From Marinobacter goseongensis (lineage in GTDB: Bacteria > Pseudomonadota > Gammaproteobacteria > Pseudomonadales > Oleiphilaceae), in assembly GCF_023156235.1 (NCBI RefSeq), contig NZ_JAKZAI010000002.1:220090-284089 (forward strand): a DNA stretch of 64,000 bases, written 5' to 3'. The position numbers were made by a program, and so were the translations under genes. The notes under the pieces are model-generated. The model did not search any database, had not been told where the DNA came from, and worked only from the letters and a program-made list of their open reading frames with translations. This document shows positions 1-11,270 of this stretch, piece after piece (position 1 is the first letter of the stretch; each line of letters starts with the position of its first letter).

Positions 1-58
1 GCTCGGGGTCTTTGAGGGAGAGGGTCGGGCGTTCTGTGCTGAGCTGATCGAAGTCCAT
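1..58 (-). CDS. Start of a leftward gene cut by the window edge
   Basis: An ATG on the minus strand at 58 opens a frame of 19 codons that stays open to the window edge (begins MDFDQLSTERPTLS). The codons are ordinary for this GC-rich genome. It would be transcribed divergently from the acyltransferase gene at 240. I see no convincing ribosome binding site in front of it, and 19 residues are too few to recognise a family. It may be the N-terminus of a real protein or chance. Confidence 0.35.
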   Translation of the reverse strand, partial: MDFDQLSTERPTLSLKDPE

Positions 59-239
59 GGATTGCCAGTGCCGGGATGCGGAAAGGGTCGCTGCCATACA
101 ATGCGAAGTGCGAAATGATACCAGATTCGCCAGCTCAGTTGAGGCAAATGCCGTGGATAAACGCTACAATATCGCGATTTTCAGGGTCATCGCCCCCGAA
201 GTTCAGCCCTTGACTGACACCGAAAACAACAGGAACTCC

Positions 240-1442
240 ATGCAGGAATTTGACGCCATCCGTCCCTATTCGGACGAAGAAACCGGCTCTGCCATCCAGC
301 GCCTGGTGAATGATCCGGAATTTCTCGACATGATTGCCCGTTTCAAATCCCCCGCTTTGGCCCGTTGGGCGCCGGCGCTGGTGAGGGTCTGGATCAAGCG
401 TTGGCTGGTCAGCAATTTCGGGCATCTGCAGCGGGTGGATGATCTGCAGTCCAAGGTGTCCGGTCACGTCAGCGAACTGGTGGATCATACCACCACCCGG
501 GTGACTCAAAGCGGGCTGGAAAATCTCGACAAGCACAGTGCCCACCTGTTCATCTCCAATCACCGCGACATCGTGTTCGATCCCATGGTGGTGAACTACC
601 TGCTTTATGCCAATGGGTTCAACACCACCCGCATTGCGATTGGCGACAACCTGTTGGCGAATCGGGTGTTTGCCGAGATGATGCGGCTGAACAAGAGTTT
701 CGTGGTGCGCCGCAACATGACCAGCCCACGGGAAATGCGTGACGCTTACATCATGCTGTCCGGATTCATCAATCACAGCATTGATACCAATCACAGCATC
801 TGGATAGCCCAGCGGGAGGGGCGCGCCAAAGACGGCCTCGACGTTACCGATCCGGCTATCATCAAGATGTTCTACATGAGTAAGAAGAAAAGCGGCCTGG
901 ATTTCGCGGAAGCCATGAATCGCCTCCACATTGTGCCGGTCTCCATCGCTTACGAGTACGACCCCTGTGACGTCGACAAGGCGAAGGAGCTGGAAACCCG
1001 CGCCCGCACCGGCAGCTACACCAAGGCGCCGGGAGAGGACACTAAACAGATCATGAAGGGGCTGACAGGATTCAAGGGCCACGTGCACGTGCACTTCGGT
1101 GCCCCGATCGCCGATTCGCCGGGTAACGCCAGGGATCTGGCTGCCCGCATAGACCGGGAAATGCACGCCAACTACCACCTGCATGCGTCCAATCTGGTGG
1201 CTCACCGGCAACGGGGCATTCATCCCCAGGCCCACACCACGCCAGATACCGTGACCGATGCGGTGGTTACCGCGGAAGCCTGGTCACCGGCGGAATTTGA
1301 GGCCGCGGAGTCCGAGATGGAGCGCCGGCTCGAGCACTGCGAACCGACCATCCGGCCGTATCTGCTGGACATGTATGCCAACCCGGTGGTCACTGCGCTG
1401 CAGGCCAGTGAGCCAGCAGCCGATCACCAAACTGACGATTGA
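240..1442 (+). CDS. PlsC-like phospholipid/glycerol acyltransferase
   Basis: The 400-residue protein belongs to the membrane-associated acyltransferases that move a fatty acyl chain onto a glycerophosphate-type acceptor. The characteristic block is NHRDIVFDP, with H108 and D114 as the putative catalytic His and Asp. The spacing is H-x5-D, one residue longer than the textbook H-x4-D. A later EGR-containing segment (QREGRAKDG, about residue 197) fits the acceptor-binding block. I chose the ATG at 240 because AGGAA sits 5 nt in front of it; an in-frame upstream extension to 57 has no such site and no family-like sequence. The gene is followed 3 nt later by an esterase gene, so the two are probably co-transcribed. 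The true substrate (lysophosphatidate, glycerol-3-phosphate or another lipid) cannot be read from the sequence. Confidence 0.8.
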   Translation: MQEFDAIRPYSDEETGSAIQRLVNDPEFLDMIARFKSPALARWAPALVRVWIKRWLVSNFGHLQRVDDLQSKVSGHVSELVDHTTTRVTQSGLENLDKHSAHLFISNHRDIVFDPMVVNYLLYANGFNTTRIAIGDNLLANRVFAEMMRLNKSFVVRRNMTSPREMRDAYIMLSGFINHSIDTNHSIWIAQREGRAKDGLDVTDPAIIKMFYMSKKKSGLDFAEAMNRLHIVPVSIAYEYDPCDVDKAKELETRARTGSYTKAPGEDTKQIMKGLTGFKGHVHVHFGAPIADSPGNARDLAARIDREMHANYHLHASNLVAHRQRGIHPQAHTTPDTVTDAVVTAEAWSPAEFEAAESEMERRLEHCEPTIRPYLLDMYANPVVTALQASEPAADHQTDD

Positions 1443-1445
1443 GGT

Positions 1446-2111
1446 ATGTTTGTGCCGGAACTGAAGTACATCGAACTGGAAACCAATCCGAACCCCACCG
1501 CTGCCGTGATCTGGCTGCACGGGCTGGGCGCCAGCGGTCATGATTTCGAGCCGGTGGTTCCCGAACTGGGCCTGCCCGCCGACGCGGCTGTCCGGTTCCT
1601 GTTCCCCCATGCCCCGGAGCTGCCGATTACCATCAACGGCGGCATGATCATGCCCGGCTGGTATGACATCAAGGGCATGAACATTGACCGGGTAGTGGAT
1701 ACAGCACAGCTGAAAGTGTCTGCCGCCGCCGTCGCCCGGATGATCGACCGTGAGATCGAACGGGGTATCCCGGCGGCGAACATTGTGATTGCCGGGTTCT
1801 CCCAGGGTGGCGCCGTGGCCTACGAACTGGGCCTGAGTTATCCCCAGCGTCTGGCCGGAATCCTCGCTCTGTCTACCTATTTTGCAACCGCAAAAACGGT
1901 GGAGCCATCAAAGGCGAACGCCGGCCTGCCCATCAATGTTTACCATGGTACGTTTGATCCGGTTGTTCCGGAATCCCTGGGGCGCCGAAGTGTGCAGCAA
2001 CTGGAAGCAATGGGATTCCAGCCACGCTACGAAACCTTCCCGATGGAGCACAGTGTCTGCCTTGAAGAGATCCAGGACATCGGCCGCTTTATCGAGCAGC
2101 ACGCACTCTGA
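1446..2111 (+). CDS. Alpha/beta-hydrolase carboxylesterase (phospholipase/carboxylesterase family)
   Basis: The 221-residue protein is a compact alpha/beta hydrolase of the bacterial carboxylesterase / lysophospholipase-like family (Pfam Abhydrolase_2). It has the oxyanion-hole segment WLHGLGASGHDF (23-34), the nucleophile elbow GFSQGG with S119, a catalytic Asp in GTFDPVVP (D171) and a catalytic His in MEHSVC (H202). The complete triad and normal family length indicate an active enzyme that hydrolyses short-chain esters. No signal peptide is visible, so it should be cytoplasmic. It starts 3 nt after the acyltransferase stop, suggesting a two-gene operon in lipid metabolism. It converges with glgP on the other strand. 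Confidence 0.88.
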   Translation: MFVPELKYIELETNPNPTAAVIWLHGLGASGHDFEPVVPELGLPADAAVRFLFPHAPELPITINGGMIMPGWYDIKGMNIDRVVDTAQLKVSAAAVARMIDREIERGIPAANIVIAGFSQGGAVAYELGLSYPQRLAGILALSTYFATAKTVEPSKANAGLPINVYHGTFDPVVPESLGRRSVQQLEAMGFQPRYETFPMEHSVCLEEIQDIGRFIEQHAL

Positions 2112-2128
2112 CGACACGCACCTCGGGC

Positions 2129-4699
2129 TCACAACCAGACCATGGCCCCCATCTCCAGCGGGTGGGTCAACCCCTGGTGGTAGGGGTAAACGCGGATGCG
2201 CAGTGATTGCAGTCCAGGATAGGGGGGCAGAATCCGCGTTGAGAATACCGTTGCCCCTCCGGTGTCCGCGTCGGTATTAGTCGCTGTGTTGTGCTGAAGC
2301 AGGAACCGATCCGGGCCCGGGCAGTCGTGGGTGCCGGTGCATTCCGCCGTCACCAGACACTCTACCCGCACATCCTCCGGCCACAGACCATTGAGCTGAA
2401 CATTGACCGACAGCGAGATTTCTTCATCGTGGAGACAGGTTGCGGCGACACACTGGTTGACCGACAGGGACACCCCGGCCCAGTCCTGTCGGACCCGCTG
2501 CTTCCATTCCGCCAGTTCGATGGCCAACCGGCTGCTGTCTGCGGCCAGCTTTATGCCTTGCATTGTGGCAGGCCGGTAATACCGCTCGACGTAGTCCATC
2601 ACCATTCGCTGGCTGTTGAACCTTGGCGTAATGGTCTTCATGGACGCTTTTGATCGCTGGACCCAGCCTTTGGAATAGCCCTGGGAGGCGCGGTTGTAAT
2701 AGAGCGGCACAATCTCGAACTCAATCAGATCCAGCAGGTCACGGGCTTCCTCCTGATTGCGAAATTCCAGGTCAAGTTCCGTGCTGCGGGGGTTGATTGC
2801 CCAACCATTCTTGCCGTTATAGCCCTCGCCCCACCAGCCATCCAGCACACTCAGGTTGAGGGCGCCGTTCAGCGCGGCTTTCTCACCGGAGGTGCCGCTC
2901 GCTTCCTTGGGGTATTCCGGCGTATTCAGCCACACATCCACGCCACTGAGCAGTCGTCGGGCCATCGCCTGGTCGTAATCTTCCAGCAGGATGACGTGCC
3001 CCATCAGCGCCGGTTGCATCGACAGGTCGTGGATCACACGAATCAGCTGTTGCCCGGGTTTGTCCTTGGGATGCGCCTTGCCGGCGAACACCAGCACCAC
3101 CGGGCGTTCAGGGTCAGTAAGCAGACGTTCCAGACGGTCGAGATCCGAAAAAATCAGCGTGGCGCGCTTGTACGTGGCAAAGCGGCGGGCGAACCCGATC
3201 ACCATGGTGTCTTTTTCCGGCGACACCAATTGACGCGTCATGCGTTCGGTTACCGAGTGACCAGTGCCGTTGCGCCGATGCTGGCGCTTGAGACAGCGAA
3301 CAATGTAATCACCCATCTGCTGCTTGAGCGCCTTGTGCACGCTCCAGTAATGGTAATCGGGGATCCGGTCGATGAACTCCCAGAACTCCGTATTCCGCAA
3401 CTCGCTTTTCCAGGTCGGGGCCTGGATATCGAACAGGCTGGACCATTCCGGTGCCAGGAACGTCGGCACATGCACACCGTTGGTGATGAAGCCCATGGGG
3501 TTCTCTCTAGCCGGCACCTGGGGCCAGATGTCACCCTCCATACCAGACGCAACCCCGCCATGAATCCGGCTGACCCCGTTATGAAACCGGGACCCACGTA
3601 AGCCCAGACTGGTCATGTTGAAGGAGTCGCCGGAGGATTTGGAGCCCAACTGGAAAACCGACTCGAACTCCAGGCCCGTCTCGGCGAGGTAAGCAGCGAG
3701 ATGATGCTGAACCAGTGCGCGGGGAAAAATATCGTGGCCCGCCGGCACCGGCGTGTGAGTCGTAAACAGTGTGGCGCCGGCATTGAGCTCCAGCGCCGCT
3801 TCAAAGGACAGGCCGTCAGCCATGGCCTGGCGGCAACGCTCGAGGATCAGAAAAGCGGCGTGCCCCTCGTTAATGTGCCAGACCGTGGGGCAGAGGCCGA
3901 GAGCGCTCAGCACCCGAGCTCCGCCAATACCCAGCACCATCTCCTGGCTGATGCGGGTGGTTTCATCACCACCGTACAGCTGCAGGGTCAGTTCCCGGTC
4001 ACCAACCGTATTTTCCTCAACGTGGGTGTCCAGCAGATATAGCCGGATATGGCCGACCCGGGCTTCCCAGACCCTGGCGTGAACAAGGCGGCCCGGGAAG
4101 GGCACGGATACCCGCAGCGGCTCACCTTCCTGTTCGACCAGTGATATGGGCAGTTCGTGGCTGTAATGGGACTGGTAGCGAGCAATCTGCTGCCCTTGGG
4201 CATCGATGGTCTGGATAAAATAGCCTTGCTGATACAACAGGCCTACCGCCACGAACGGCAGCCCCAGGTCACTGGCGGCCTTGCAATGGTCACCGGCGAG
4301 AATCCCCAACCCTCCGGAGTAGATCGGAAAGCTCTCGTGAAAGCCGAATTCAGCGCAGAAATACGCCACCAGCGCGGTGTCAGGATCCAGGCGGGTGGTT
4401 ACCTCCGGCCCGGGTTCGGCGTCCAGATAAGCATCGTAACTGCTCAGTATGCGGCGATACTCGGAGAGAAAGGCGCGATCTTCGGCCGCTTCTTCCAGGC
4501 GGTTCTGCGCAACCCGCCGCAGAAACAGCTTCGGGTTGTGCGCCACTTTCTGCCACAACCGCAGGTCAATCCGCGCAAACAGGCTTCGAACACCGTGATC
4601 CCAGCTGCAGAAAAGATCGTTGGCCAGCTCGTCCAGGCGGGTGAGTGCCTCAGGGATGGTAGGCCGGGCTTCCAGTTTGAATTCAGTGGCGTTGTGCAT
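2129..4699 (-). CDS. glgP: Alpha-glucan phosphorylase (GT35, DUF3417 type)
   Basis: The 856-residue enzyme releases glucose-1-phosphate from glycogen or maltodextrin with pyridoxal phosphate as cofactor. It has the N-terminal extension (DUF3417) of the short-type bacterial alpha-glucan phosphorylases, the segment YSGGLGILAGDHCKAASDLG near residue 128, and the C-terminal cofactor region EASGTSGEKAALNG near residue 610. The lysine there is the expected PLP-binding residue. The gene is last in the leftward order glgB-glgA-glgP, 29 nt after glgA, so synthesis and breakdown enzymes seem to share a transcript. A second enzyme of this family lies at 14083-16605; the two are clearly diverged paralogues rather than a recent duplication. 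Confidence 0.95.
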   Translation of the reverse strand: MHNATEFKLEARPTIPEALTRLDELANDLFCSWDHGVRSLFARIDLRLWQKVAHNPKLFLRRVAQNRLEEAAEDRAFLSEYRRILSSYDAYLDAEPGPEVTTRLDPDTALVAYFCAEFGFHESFPIYSGGLGILAGDHCKAASDLGLPFVAVGLLYQQGYFIQTIDAQGQQIARYQSHYSHELPISLVEQEGEPLRVSVPFPGRLVHARVWEARVGHIRLYLLDTHVEENTVGDRELTLQLYGGDETTRISQEMVLGIGGARVLSALGLCPTVWHINEGHAAFLILERCRQAMADGLSFEAALELNAGATLFTTHTPVPAGHDIFPRALVQHHLAAYLAETGLEFESVFQLGSKSSGDSFNMTSLGLRGSRFHNGVSRIHGGVASGMEGDIWPQVPARENPMGFITNGVHVPTFLAPEWSSLFDIQAPTWKSELRNTEFWEFIDRIPDYHYWSVHKALKQQMGDYIVRCLKRQHRRNGTGHSVTERMTRQLVSPEKDTMVIGFARRFATYKRATLIFSDLDRLERLLTDPERPVVLVFAGKAHPKDKPGQQLIRVIHDLSMQPALMGHVILLEDYDQAMARRLLSGVDVWLNTPEYPKEASGTSGEKAALNGALNLSVLDGWWGEGYNGKNGWAINPRSTELDLEFRNQEEARDLLDLIEFEIVPLYYNRASQGYSKGWVQRSKASMKTITPRFNSQRMVMDYVERYYRPATMQGIKLAADSSRLAIELAEWKQRVRQDWAGVSLSVNQCVAATCLHDEEISLSVNVQLNGLWPEDVRVECLVTAECTGTHDCPGPDRFLLQHNTATNTDADTGGATVFSTRILPPYPGLQSLRIRVYPYHQGLTHPLEMGAMVWL

Positions 4700-4728
4700 G
4701 ATTGTCGCCTCCCACAGGGGCTGCCCCG

Positions 4729-6195
4729 TTAGTCATCATCCGTGCTCTGGCGGGCGGCCAGAGCCTGGCGGTAGATGTTGGTGTATTCCCAGGCGCGGGT
4801 CTGCCAGGAATAGTCACCGGCCATACCGTTGCGTTGCAGCTTGCGCCAGGTTTTCGGATCCCGGAAAGCGTCCAGCGCCCGGTCGATTGCCGCACACAGG
4901 GCCGGGGGTTCCGGTTTGCTGAAGGTAAATCCGTTCGCCTGATCGGCGCTCGCGGTTTGCGGGTCGAACACCGTATCAGCCAATCCGCCCACCCGGTGTA
5001 CCACAGGTACGGTGCCGTAGCGCATGCTGTACATCTGGTTGAGCCCGCAAGGCTCGAACCGTGACGGCATGATGAAAAGGTCGATGCCGGCAGTGATGCG
5101 GTGGGCCAGGGTTTCGTCAAAGCCGAGTGTCACCGACAGCTGTCCGGGATGGTGTTCGGCCAGATCGAGCGCAGCCTGTTCGTAGTCACGCATACCCGAG
5201 CCCAGAATTACGCACTGGCAACCGCTGTGCAGTAACTCCGGCAGAACGGCCAGCAACAGATCGATGCCTTTTTGCTCCACCATCCGCCCGATAAAACCCA
5301 GTATCGGGCCCTCGAAGTTGGTGTCGAGACCGACCTGCCGCTGCAGATCCCGTCGGCATAGCCGCTTGTTTCCCAGAGACCGGGCACTGTAATGATGGTC
5401 CAGGAGCGGGTCGGTTTGCGGATCCCAGTGGCGGGTATCGATCCCGTTGAGAATGCCGGTGAGGGCCGGATGCCGGTAGCGGAGCAGCCCATCCAGGCCG
5501 CAGCCCAGCTCCGGTTGGCAGATTTCCCGGGCGTATCCGGGGCTGACCGTGGTCAGGAGGTCGCTGAACACCAGCCCGCCCTTGAGAAAGGACAGTTGGT
5601 CGTGAAATTCCAGCCGATCGAAACGCCAGAGCGCGTCTGGTAACTCCAGGGCCCGGAAGACGCCGTGGGAGAAGAGCCCCTGGTACGCCAGGTTGTGGAT
5701 GGTGAACACCGTTGCCGGTCGCTGGCGAGTGTTACTCAGAAACACGGGGACCAGCCCGCTCTGCCAGTCGTTGCAGTGCACCAGGTCCGGCACCCAGTCA
5801 AGGCCAGCCTGGCCAAGCGCCATCCGCGCTGAGACCCGGGCGAACAGACAGTAACGCTGGGCGTTATCCGCCCAATCCTGGCCTTCGGCGTTCTGGTAGG
5901 GGCTACCCGGGCGGTTAAACAGAGGCTGGCAATCCACCAGCCACAACACGACAGCGGTGCCGGGTAACCGTGTCTGCCAGAGTGTCACATCGTAGCTCTC
6001 GACATTCAGCTGCGCCCTCCGGCAAGCACCGCTGGCAACGGCCACCGCCATTGCTTCGGGGTAGCCGGGGAGAACTATCTGCACGTCGTGATCCATCGTG
6101 CACAGGGCTTCCGGCAAACTAGCAGACACGTCCGCGAGCCCGCCGGTCTTGATCACCGGGTGCACCTCACTGGTCACAAAAAGCACCCTGGTCAC
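4729..6195 (-). CDS. glgA: Glycogen synthase (ADP-glucose type)
   Basis: The 488-residue GT5 enzyme transfers glucose from ADP-glucose to the non-reducing end of an alpha-1,4-glucan. The N-terminus carries the diagnostic KTGGLADV motif (K16 binds ADP-glucose). The C-terminal GT-B half has [17 protein letters not shown], with the catalytic acidic residue of the E-x7-E type motif. Length matches the family (E. coli GlgA is 477 residues). Its start codon overlaps the end of glgB by 4 nt, indicating translational coupling in a glgBAP operon. Substrate comes from GlgC, encoded on the opposite strand. Confidence 0.97.
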   Translation of the reverse strand: MTRVLFVTSEVHPVIKTGGLADVSASLPEALCTMDHDVQIVLPGYPEAMAVAVASGACRRAQLNVESYDVTLWQTRLPGTAVVLWLVDCQPLFNRPGSPYQNAEGQDWADNAQRYCLFARVSARMALGQAGLDWVPDLVHCNDWQSGLVPVFLSNTRQRPATVFTIHNLAYQGLFSHGVFRALELPDALWRFDRLEFHDQLSFLKGGLVFSDLLTTVSPGYAREICQPELGCGLDGLLRYRHPALTGILNGIDTRHWDPQTDPLLDHHYSARSLGNKRLCRRDLQRQVGLDTNFEGPILGFIGRMVEQKGIDLLLAVLPELLHSGCQCVILGSGMRDYEQAALDLAEHHPGQLSVTLGFDETLAHRITAGIDLFIMPSRFEPCGLNQMYSMRYGTVPVVHRVGGLADTVFDPQTASADQANGFTFSKPEPPALCAAIDRALDAFRDPKTWRKLQRNGMAGDYSWQTRAWEYTNIYRQALAARQSTDDD

Positions 6196-8078
6196 AATGG
6201 CTGCTCCAACACCACCGCACCCAGCGGGGGCAGGGTGAGCGCGATGGACTGGGCCTGTCCCATCCAGGGCTGTGAGTCCGCGGTGAGCGGCAACGGATTC
6301 CCCAGATTGCTGCCGCCGTAGTATACGGAATCAGAGTTCAGTCGCTCAGTCCAGACACCGGAGCTGGGCACGCCAACCCGGTAATGGTATCGGGGCAACG
6401 GTGTAAAATTAATGATGACGATGACCCGTTGTGCCTCTGCCTGCCTGAGGAAGCTGATCACTGACTGGGTGGAATCGTGACAGTCGATCCAGGCAAAGCC
6501 ATCGGGTCGGTAATTGGCCCGGTGCAGGGCCGGCTGTTCTTTCAGCAGGTAGTTAAGATCCCGCACCAGCTGTTGCAGGCCCAGGTGCTCGTCCTGCTCA
6601 AGCAGTGACCAGTCCAGCTCCCGTTTTTCGCTCCATTCCCGGCGCTGGCCGAACTCACCGCCCATGAACAGCAACTTCGCGCCAGGGTAGGTAAACAGAT
6701 AAGTGAGCAACAGCCGCAGGTTGGCCCTTTGCTGCCAGTCATCTCCGGGCATCTTGTTCAGCAGGCTGGCTTTCTCGTGCACAACCTCATCGTGCGACAG
6801 GGGCAGCAGAAAGCTCTCACTGAACGCGTACAACACGCCGAACGTGAGCTTGTCGTGGTGGTATTGCCGGAATACCGGATCCTGGCTGAGATAATCCAGG
6901 GTGTCGTGCATCCATCCCATGTTCCATTTCAGGCAAAATCCCAGCCCACCCACCGATTCCGGTCGCGTGACCTGGGGCCACGAGGTGGACTCCTCAGCCA
7001 TGATCATGGTGCCGGGGTAGCGCTCGCGGCAGATCTGGTTCAGTTCCCGCAGGAATTCGATCGCCTCGAGATTTTCGTGGCCACCGTGGATGTTCGGCAG
7101 CCAGTCGCCCTCGTCGCGGGAGTAGTTCAGATATAACATCGACGCCACCGCATCCACCCGCAGACCGTCAATGTGAAAGGTGTCCAGCCAGAACAGCGCA
7201 CTGCCAATCAGAAAGTTGCGCACTTCATGGCGGGCGTAGTTGTAGATCAGGGTGCCCCAGTCCTGGTGCTCGCCCTGGCGGGGGTCCTCATGTTCGTACA
7301 GAGCGGAACCGTCAAACCGCGCCAGGGCGTGGGTATCCTTGGGAAAATGGCCGGGCACCCAATCGAGCAACACCCCGAGGTGGTTGCGGTGGCAGCAGTC
7401 CACGAAATAGCGAAAATCGTCCGGTGTGCCGAACCGGCTTGTGGGCGCATAGTACCCGGTTGTCTGATAGCCCCAGGATTCATCAAGGGGGTGCTCGGTA
7501 ATCGGCAACAACTCGATGTGGGTGAAGCCCATGTCCCGCACGTAGGGCACCAGCTGGTCGGCCAGTTCGCGGTAATTCAGCCAGCGCCCTGACCCGTGAA
7601 GCCGCCAGGAGCCGGCGTGTACTTCGTAGATCGAGAGTGGCTGATCCCGCCAGTTCCAGCAGTTGCGATGGGCCAGCCAATCACCATCGCCCCAGCTGAA
7701 ACGACTACGCTGAGTCACCACCGCTGCCGTCGCCGGCCGGGGTTCGAAGGCTTGACCGTAGGGGTCGGTCTTGATCAGTTGTTCACCGTCGCCGATGGTA
7801 ATGGCGTATTTGTAGAGGGCACCTGCAGCCAGCTGCGGCCGGAAACACTCCCAGACACCACTGTCCTGGCGCTTATGCAACGGGTCAGCGCCTGGCTGCC
7901 AGCCGTTAAAATCACCGATCACACTGACGGCTTGCGCAGCGGGCGCCCAGACTGCAAACCGCACGCCTTCGTCACCACCGTAGCGGCAAAGGTGAGCGCC
8001 CAGCACGTTATAGATGTGCCAATGCTTTCCCTGTCCGAAAAGGTGCAGGTCGAATTCGCTGAGGCTTGGGCTTTCCAT
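6192..8078 (-). CDS. glgB: 1,4-alpha-glucan branching enzyme
   Basis: The 628-residue GH13 enzyme makes alpha-1,6 branches in glycogen. It has a CBM48-like N-terminal domain ([21 protein letters not shown]), then the catalytic barrel. The expected nucleophile Asp is in [12 protein letters not shown] (about residue 309), the acid/base Glu in MAEEST (about 361) and the third acidic residue in SHDEVVHEK (about 427). It lacks the extra N1 domain of the 728-residue E. coli enzyme, a common short form. I placed the start at MESPSLSEF (8078) because an in-frame upstream ATG at 8147 adds only a non-family extension; neither start has a strong ribosome binding site. It is first in the leftward glgBAP operon. 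Confidence 0.95.
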   Translation of the reverse strand: MESPSLSEFDLHLFGQGKHWHIYNVLGAHLCRYGGDEGVRFAVWAPAAQAVSVIGDFNGWQPGADPLHKRQDSGVWECFRPQLAAGALYKYAITIGDGEQLIKTDPYGQAFEPRPATAAVVTQRSRFSWGDGDWLAHRNCWNWRDQPLSIYEVHAGSWRLHGSGRWLNYRELADQLVPYVRDMGFTHIELLPITEHPLDESWGYQTTGYYAPTSRFGTPDDFRYFVDCCHRNHLGVLLDWVPGHFPKDTHALARFDGSALYEHEDPRQGEHQDWGTLIYNYARHEVRNFLIGSALFWLDTFHIDGLRVDAVASMLYLNYSRDEGDWLPNIHGGHENLEAIEFLRELNQICRERYPGTMIMAEESTSWPQVTRPESVGGLGFCLKWNMGWMHDTLDYLSQDPVFRQYHHDKLTFGVLYAFSESFLLPLSHDEVVHEKASLLNKMPGDDWQQRANLRLLLTYLFTYPGAKLLFMGGEFGQRREWSEKRELDWSLLEQDEHLGLQQLVRDLNYLLKEQPALHRANYRPDGFAWIDCHDSTQSVISFLRQAEAQRVIVIINFTPLPRYHYRVGVPSSGVWTERLNSDSVYYGGSNLGNPLPLTADSQPWMGQAQSIALTLPPLGAVVLEQPL

Positions 8079-8203
8079 AGTCCGAAGAGCTTCCCGACGT
8101 GTTCTGTTTCTGGTTCCGATCCATTGGACGCCAATCAGGCTGATCAAATAATGATCAGCGACAAGTTTTCGTCATGTTGTCGATGCTAACCTTTCAGCCA
8201 TGA

Positions 8204-8230
8204 TTGATACGTCAAAATATAGTCTATTAT
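8204..8230 (+). promoter_or_regulatory. Possible glgC promoter
   Basis: TTGATA (8204-8209) and TATTAT (8225-8230) resemble -35 and -10 boxes, but the 15-bp spacer is short. The first box overlaps TTGATACGTCAA, a palindrome. The sequence GTCTATTATT around the -10 recurs at the proposed promoter of the PilZ gene (12830-12839), which supports a functional role. The element lies in the divergent glgB/glgC intergenic region. By-eye assignment only. Confidence 0.3.
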
Positions 8231-8287
8231 TCCTTCAGGGGCAGACGAGGGAAGCCGAAGACCGACAGGGTAGTCAGGGAAGCCGCC

Positions 8288-9553
8288 ATGCAAACCGCCA
8301 AACGTTTTGTCAGCCGACTCACACGCCAGACCCTCGCACTGGTGCTGGCTGGAGGTCGGGGATCACGTCTGTACGACCTCACCAAATGGCGCGCGAAACC
8401 CGCCGTCCCATTCGGTGGCAAGTTCCGCATCATCGATTTTCCATTATCTAACTGTATCAACTCCGGTATCGGTCAGGTCGGGGTGATTACCCAGTACAAA
8501 TCCCACTCCCTGATGCGCCACATCCAACGCGGCTGGGGCTTTCTGCGCGGAGAACTTGGCGAGTTTGTGGAACTGCTGCCGGCGCAGCAGCGCATCGAGA
8601 CCTCCTGGTACGAGGGCACAGCGGACGCCGTGTTGCAGAATCTGGACATCATTCGCAGCCACGCGCCCGAGTATGTACTGATCCTCGCCGGGGACCACGT
8701 CTACAAGATGGACTACGGCACCATGCTGGCCTATCACGTGGAGAACGACGCCGACGTCACCGTGGGCTGTATCGAAGTGCCGCTGGAGGACGCGTCGGCA
8801 TTCGGTGTGATGTCGGTGAATGATGAGCTGCGGATCACCGAGTTTGTCGAGAAGCCAGAGCAACCCAAACCGATGCCGAACCAGCCGGAGAGGGCATTGG
8901 CATCCATGGGTATCTATGTGTTCAGCACACGGGTTCTGTTTGATGAATTGCTCAGGGATCATCAGCTTGCCACAGACTCTTCACATGATTTCGGCAAAGA
9001 CATCATTCCCTCCATCATTGCCCGCCTGCGGGTGATGGCATTTCCTTTCCGCAACCCGGTACAAGACAAGCCGGCCTATTGGCGAGACGTGGGCACCATC
9101 GATTCCCTGTGGCAGGCCAACCTGGAACTGATCGGTATCAGCCCGGAGCTGAACCTCTATGATCCGGACTGGCCCATCTGGACCTACCAGGAACAGCTGC
9201 CGCCGGCAAAGTTCATTTTTGACGATGACAACCGCCGGGGCATGGCAGTAGATTCCATGTTGGCCGGAGGCTGCATCGTCTCCGGCGCGTTAGTCCGGCA
9301 TTCCCTGCTGTTCTCGCAGGTGCGGGTACATTCGTTCACCACGGTATCGGATGCGGTGATTTTTCCCGATGTGGATATCGGCCGCCACTGCGAAATCCAC
9401 CGCGCCATTATTGACCGTGGATGTCGTATTACGGAGGGCACCACCATCGGCGTCGATCCCGACAAGGACCGGGAACGGTTCTACGTGTCACCCAAGGGCG
9501 TGGTGCTCGTCACCCCCGAGATGCTCGGGCAGGATTACCCCCATGGCCTCTGA
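8288..9553 (+). CDS. glgC: Glucose-1-phosphate adenylyltransferase (ADP-glucose pyrophosphorylase)
   Basis: The 421-residue enzyme makes ADP-glucose from glucose-1-phosphate and ATP, the committed step of glycogen synthesis. It carries the N-terminal nucleotide-binding signature [13 protein letters not shown], the [15 protein letters not shown] segment, [12 protein letters not shown], the sugar-phosphate loop VEKP, and PYWRDVGT-like [12 protein letters not shown]-terminal left-handed beta-helix region carries the allosteric site of this family. The chosen ATG (8288) is preceded by AGGGA at a good distance; an upstream in-frame start at 8204 lacks support. The 3' end overlaps the GH57 gene by 11 nt, so glgC, the GH57 gene and malQ are translationally coupled. 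Confidence 0.97.
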   Translation: MQTAKRFVSRLTRQTLALVLAGGRGSRLYDLTKWRAKPAVPFGGKFRIIDFPLSNCINSGIGQVGVITQYKSHSLMRHIQRGWGFLRGELGEFVELLPAQQRIETSWYEGTADAVLQNLDIIRSHAPEYVLILAGDHVYKMDYGTMLAYHVENDADVTVGCIEVPLEDASAFGVMSVNDELRITEFVEKPEQPKPMPNQPERALASMGIYVFSTRVLFDELLRDHQLATDSSHDFGKDIIPSIIARLRVMAFPFRNPVQDKPAYWRDVGTIDSLWQANLELIGISPELNLYDPDWPIWTYQEQLPPAKFIFDDDNRRGMAVDSMLAGGCIVSGALVRHSLLFSQVRVHSFTTVSDAVIFPDVDIGRHCEIHRAIIDRGCRITEGTTIGVDPDKDRERFYVSPKGVVLVTPEMLGQDYPHGL

Positions 9554-11270
9554 CCGCCGCACGCCCGTGGTCTTTTGCTGGCACATGCATCAGCCGGGCT
9601 ACCGGGATCAGAAAACCGGTACCTTCCTGTTTCCCTGGGTGTACCTGCATGCCCTGAAAGACTACAGCGATATGGCCGCCCACCTGGAGGCGCACCCGGG
9701 TGCCCGAGCTGTGGTGAACTTTGCCCCGATCCTGCTGGAGCAGATTGAAATCTACCTGGTGGATATTGAACGCTGGCGCCACTGTGCCGGCGAGATCGGT
9801 GATCCGCTGTTGGCGGCACTGGTAGCTGGCGAACTGCCGGAACCCGGCGCGCCGGGGTTCCTCGACATCATGGAAAAATGTTTGCGGGCCAACTCTGAGC
9901 GCATCATTCAGCGCTTTCCAGCCTTTGCCCGCCTGTCACAGCTCGCCGACTTCTACCGTTCCCGGCCGGAAATGCAGCGATACATCGCCCCGGCGTTCCT
10001 GTCCGATCTGCTGGTATGGTATCACCTGGGCTGGATGGGCGAGATCATCCGCCGCCGCAATGCCTGCGTGCAGTCGCTGCAGGAGAAGGCTCAGGGTTTC
10101 AGTGCCGATGACCGCATCGCTCTGCTGAACGTGATCTTCGACACCCTCGCCGGCATTGGTCCTCGCTACCGCCACCTGGCCCAGACTGGCCAGGTGGAGC
10201 TGTCCGTCAGCCCCTACAGTCACACCATGGTGCCGTTACTGATTGATCTTGGTAGCGCCCGGGAAGCCATGCCGGAGATCCCGCTGCCCGCCCATAGCGG
10301 TTATCCGGAAGGTATGGCCCGCGCCCGGTGGCAATTTCAGCAAGCACGGGAGGTGTTCCAACGCTTTTTCGGAATGGAGCCGACCGGATGCTGGTCGTCG
10401 GAAGGGGGCCTCAGCCAGCAGACACTCCAGCAACTCGCGCAAGCTGGCTTCCGGTGGACGGCAAGCGGTGATTCCGTACTCCACAACAGCCTGCGTTCGG
10501 CGGGAGCGGCCGGGCAGGGAATCAAGAACCCGTCCATTCATCAGGCCTACCGGTTCGGCGATGCGGACATCACCGTTTTTTTCCGGGATGACGGCCTGTC
10601 TGACCTGATCGGGTTTACCTACGCAGACTGGCACGCCTCGGATGCTGTCGCGGATCTCACCTCTCATATGGAAACCATTGCGTCCCACGGCACTGATCTC
10701 GGGCCTCAGGTGATTTCGGTAATTATGGATGGGGAAAATGCGTGGGAATACTATCCGGAGAATGCCTTTCACTTTCTCGATGAACTGTACGAGGTTCTCG
10801 AGAGCCATCCCCGCTTGCAGCTGACGACCTACCGGGAGCTGCTTGAGCAGGGCGATCTATCGCCGGTCAGCCTACCCACGGTCGTCGCCGGCAGCTGGAT
10901 TTACGGCACCTTCTCAACCTGGATCGGAGACCCGGACAAGAACCGCGCCTGGGATCTGCTTTGTGAGGCCAAGCAGCATTTTGATCGCGCCGTGGATAAC
11001 GGCGCGCTGACGACGGAACAAAAAGCGGCCGCCACGCAACAGCTGGCAATTTGCGAAGGCTCAGACTGGTTCTGGTGGTTTGGTGATTACAACCCGGCCC
11101 AGGTGGTCAGTGATTTCGAACACCTGTACCGGCGGCACCTCGTGAACCTGTACGAACTGATTGGCTACCCGGCACCCCCTTCGGTGTTCCAGAAACTGAG
11201 CCAGGGCAGTGGCGCTCCCGCCCGCGGCGGCGCGATGCGCCCGGGCCATGATGCGGACACCGGCGCATGA
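9543..11270 (+). CDS. Glycoside hydrolase family 57 (alpha-amylase / 4-alpha-glucanotransferase-like)
   Basis: The 575-residue protein begins [16 protein letters not shown], the typical GH57 opening. It has the expected nucleophile Glu in CWSSEGGLS (about residue 285) and the acid/base Asp in [12 protein letters not shown] (about 396). These are GH57 conserved regions 3 and 4, so a retaining alpha-glucan-active enzyme is likely. Whether it hydrolyses, branches or transfers glucan is not readable from the sequence. Its ATG lies inside the last codons of glgC (11-nt overlap) and its own stop overlaps malQ by 4 nt. This tight coupling places it firmly in glycogen turnover. The frame stays open upstream of the chosen start, but that stretch is only glgC read out of frame. 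Confidence 0.88.
   Translation: MASDRRTPVVFCWHMHQPGYRDQKTGTFLFPWVYLHALKDYSDMAAHLEAHPGARAVVNFAPILLEQIEIYLVDIERWRHCAGEIGDPLLAALVAGELPEPGAPGFLDIMEKCLRANSERIIQRFPAFARLSQLADFYRSRPEMQRYIAPAFLSDLLVWYHLGWMGEIIRRRNACVQSLQEKAQGFSADDRIALLNVIFDTLAGIGPRYRHLAQTGQVELSVSPYSHTMVPLLIDLGSAREAMPEIPLPAHSGYPEGMARARWQFQQAREVFQRFFGMEPTGCWSSEGGLSQQTLQQLAQAGFRWTASGDSVLHNSLRSAGAAGQGIKNPSIHQAYRFGDADITVFFRDDGLSDLIGFTYADWHASDAVADLTSHMETIASHGTDLGPQVISVIMDGENAWEYYPENAFHFLDELYEVLESHPRLQLTTYRELLEQGDLSPVSLPTVVAGSWIYGTFSTWIGDPDKNRAWDLLCEAKQHFDRAVDNGALTTEQKAAATQQLAICEGSDWFWWFGDYNPAQVVSDFEHLYRRHLVNLYELIGYPAPPSVFQKLSQGSGAPARGGAMRPGHDADTGA

Noticed and set aside
135..1235. A long minus-strand open frame (366 codons) opposite the acyltransferase
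   Set aside because: It is a GC-rich antisense shadow: the opposite strand carries a recognisable enzyme with catalytic motifs and a ribosome binding site, and the antisense product resembles nothing.
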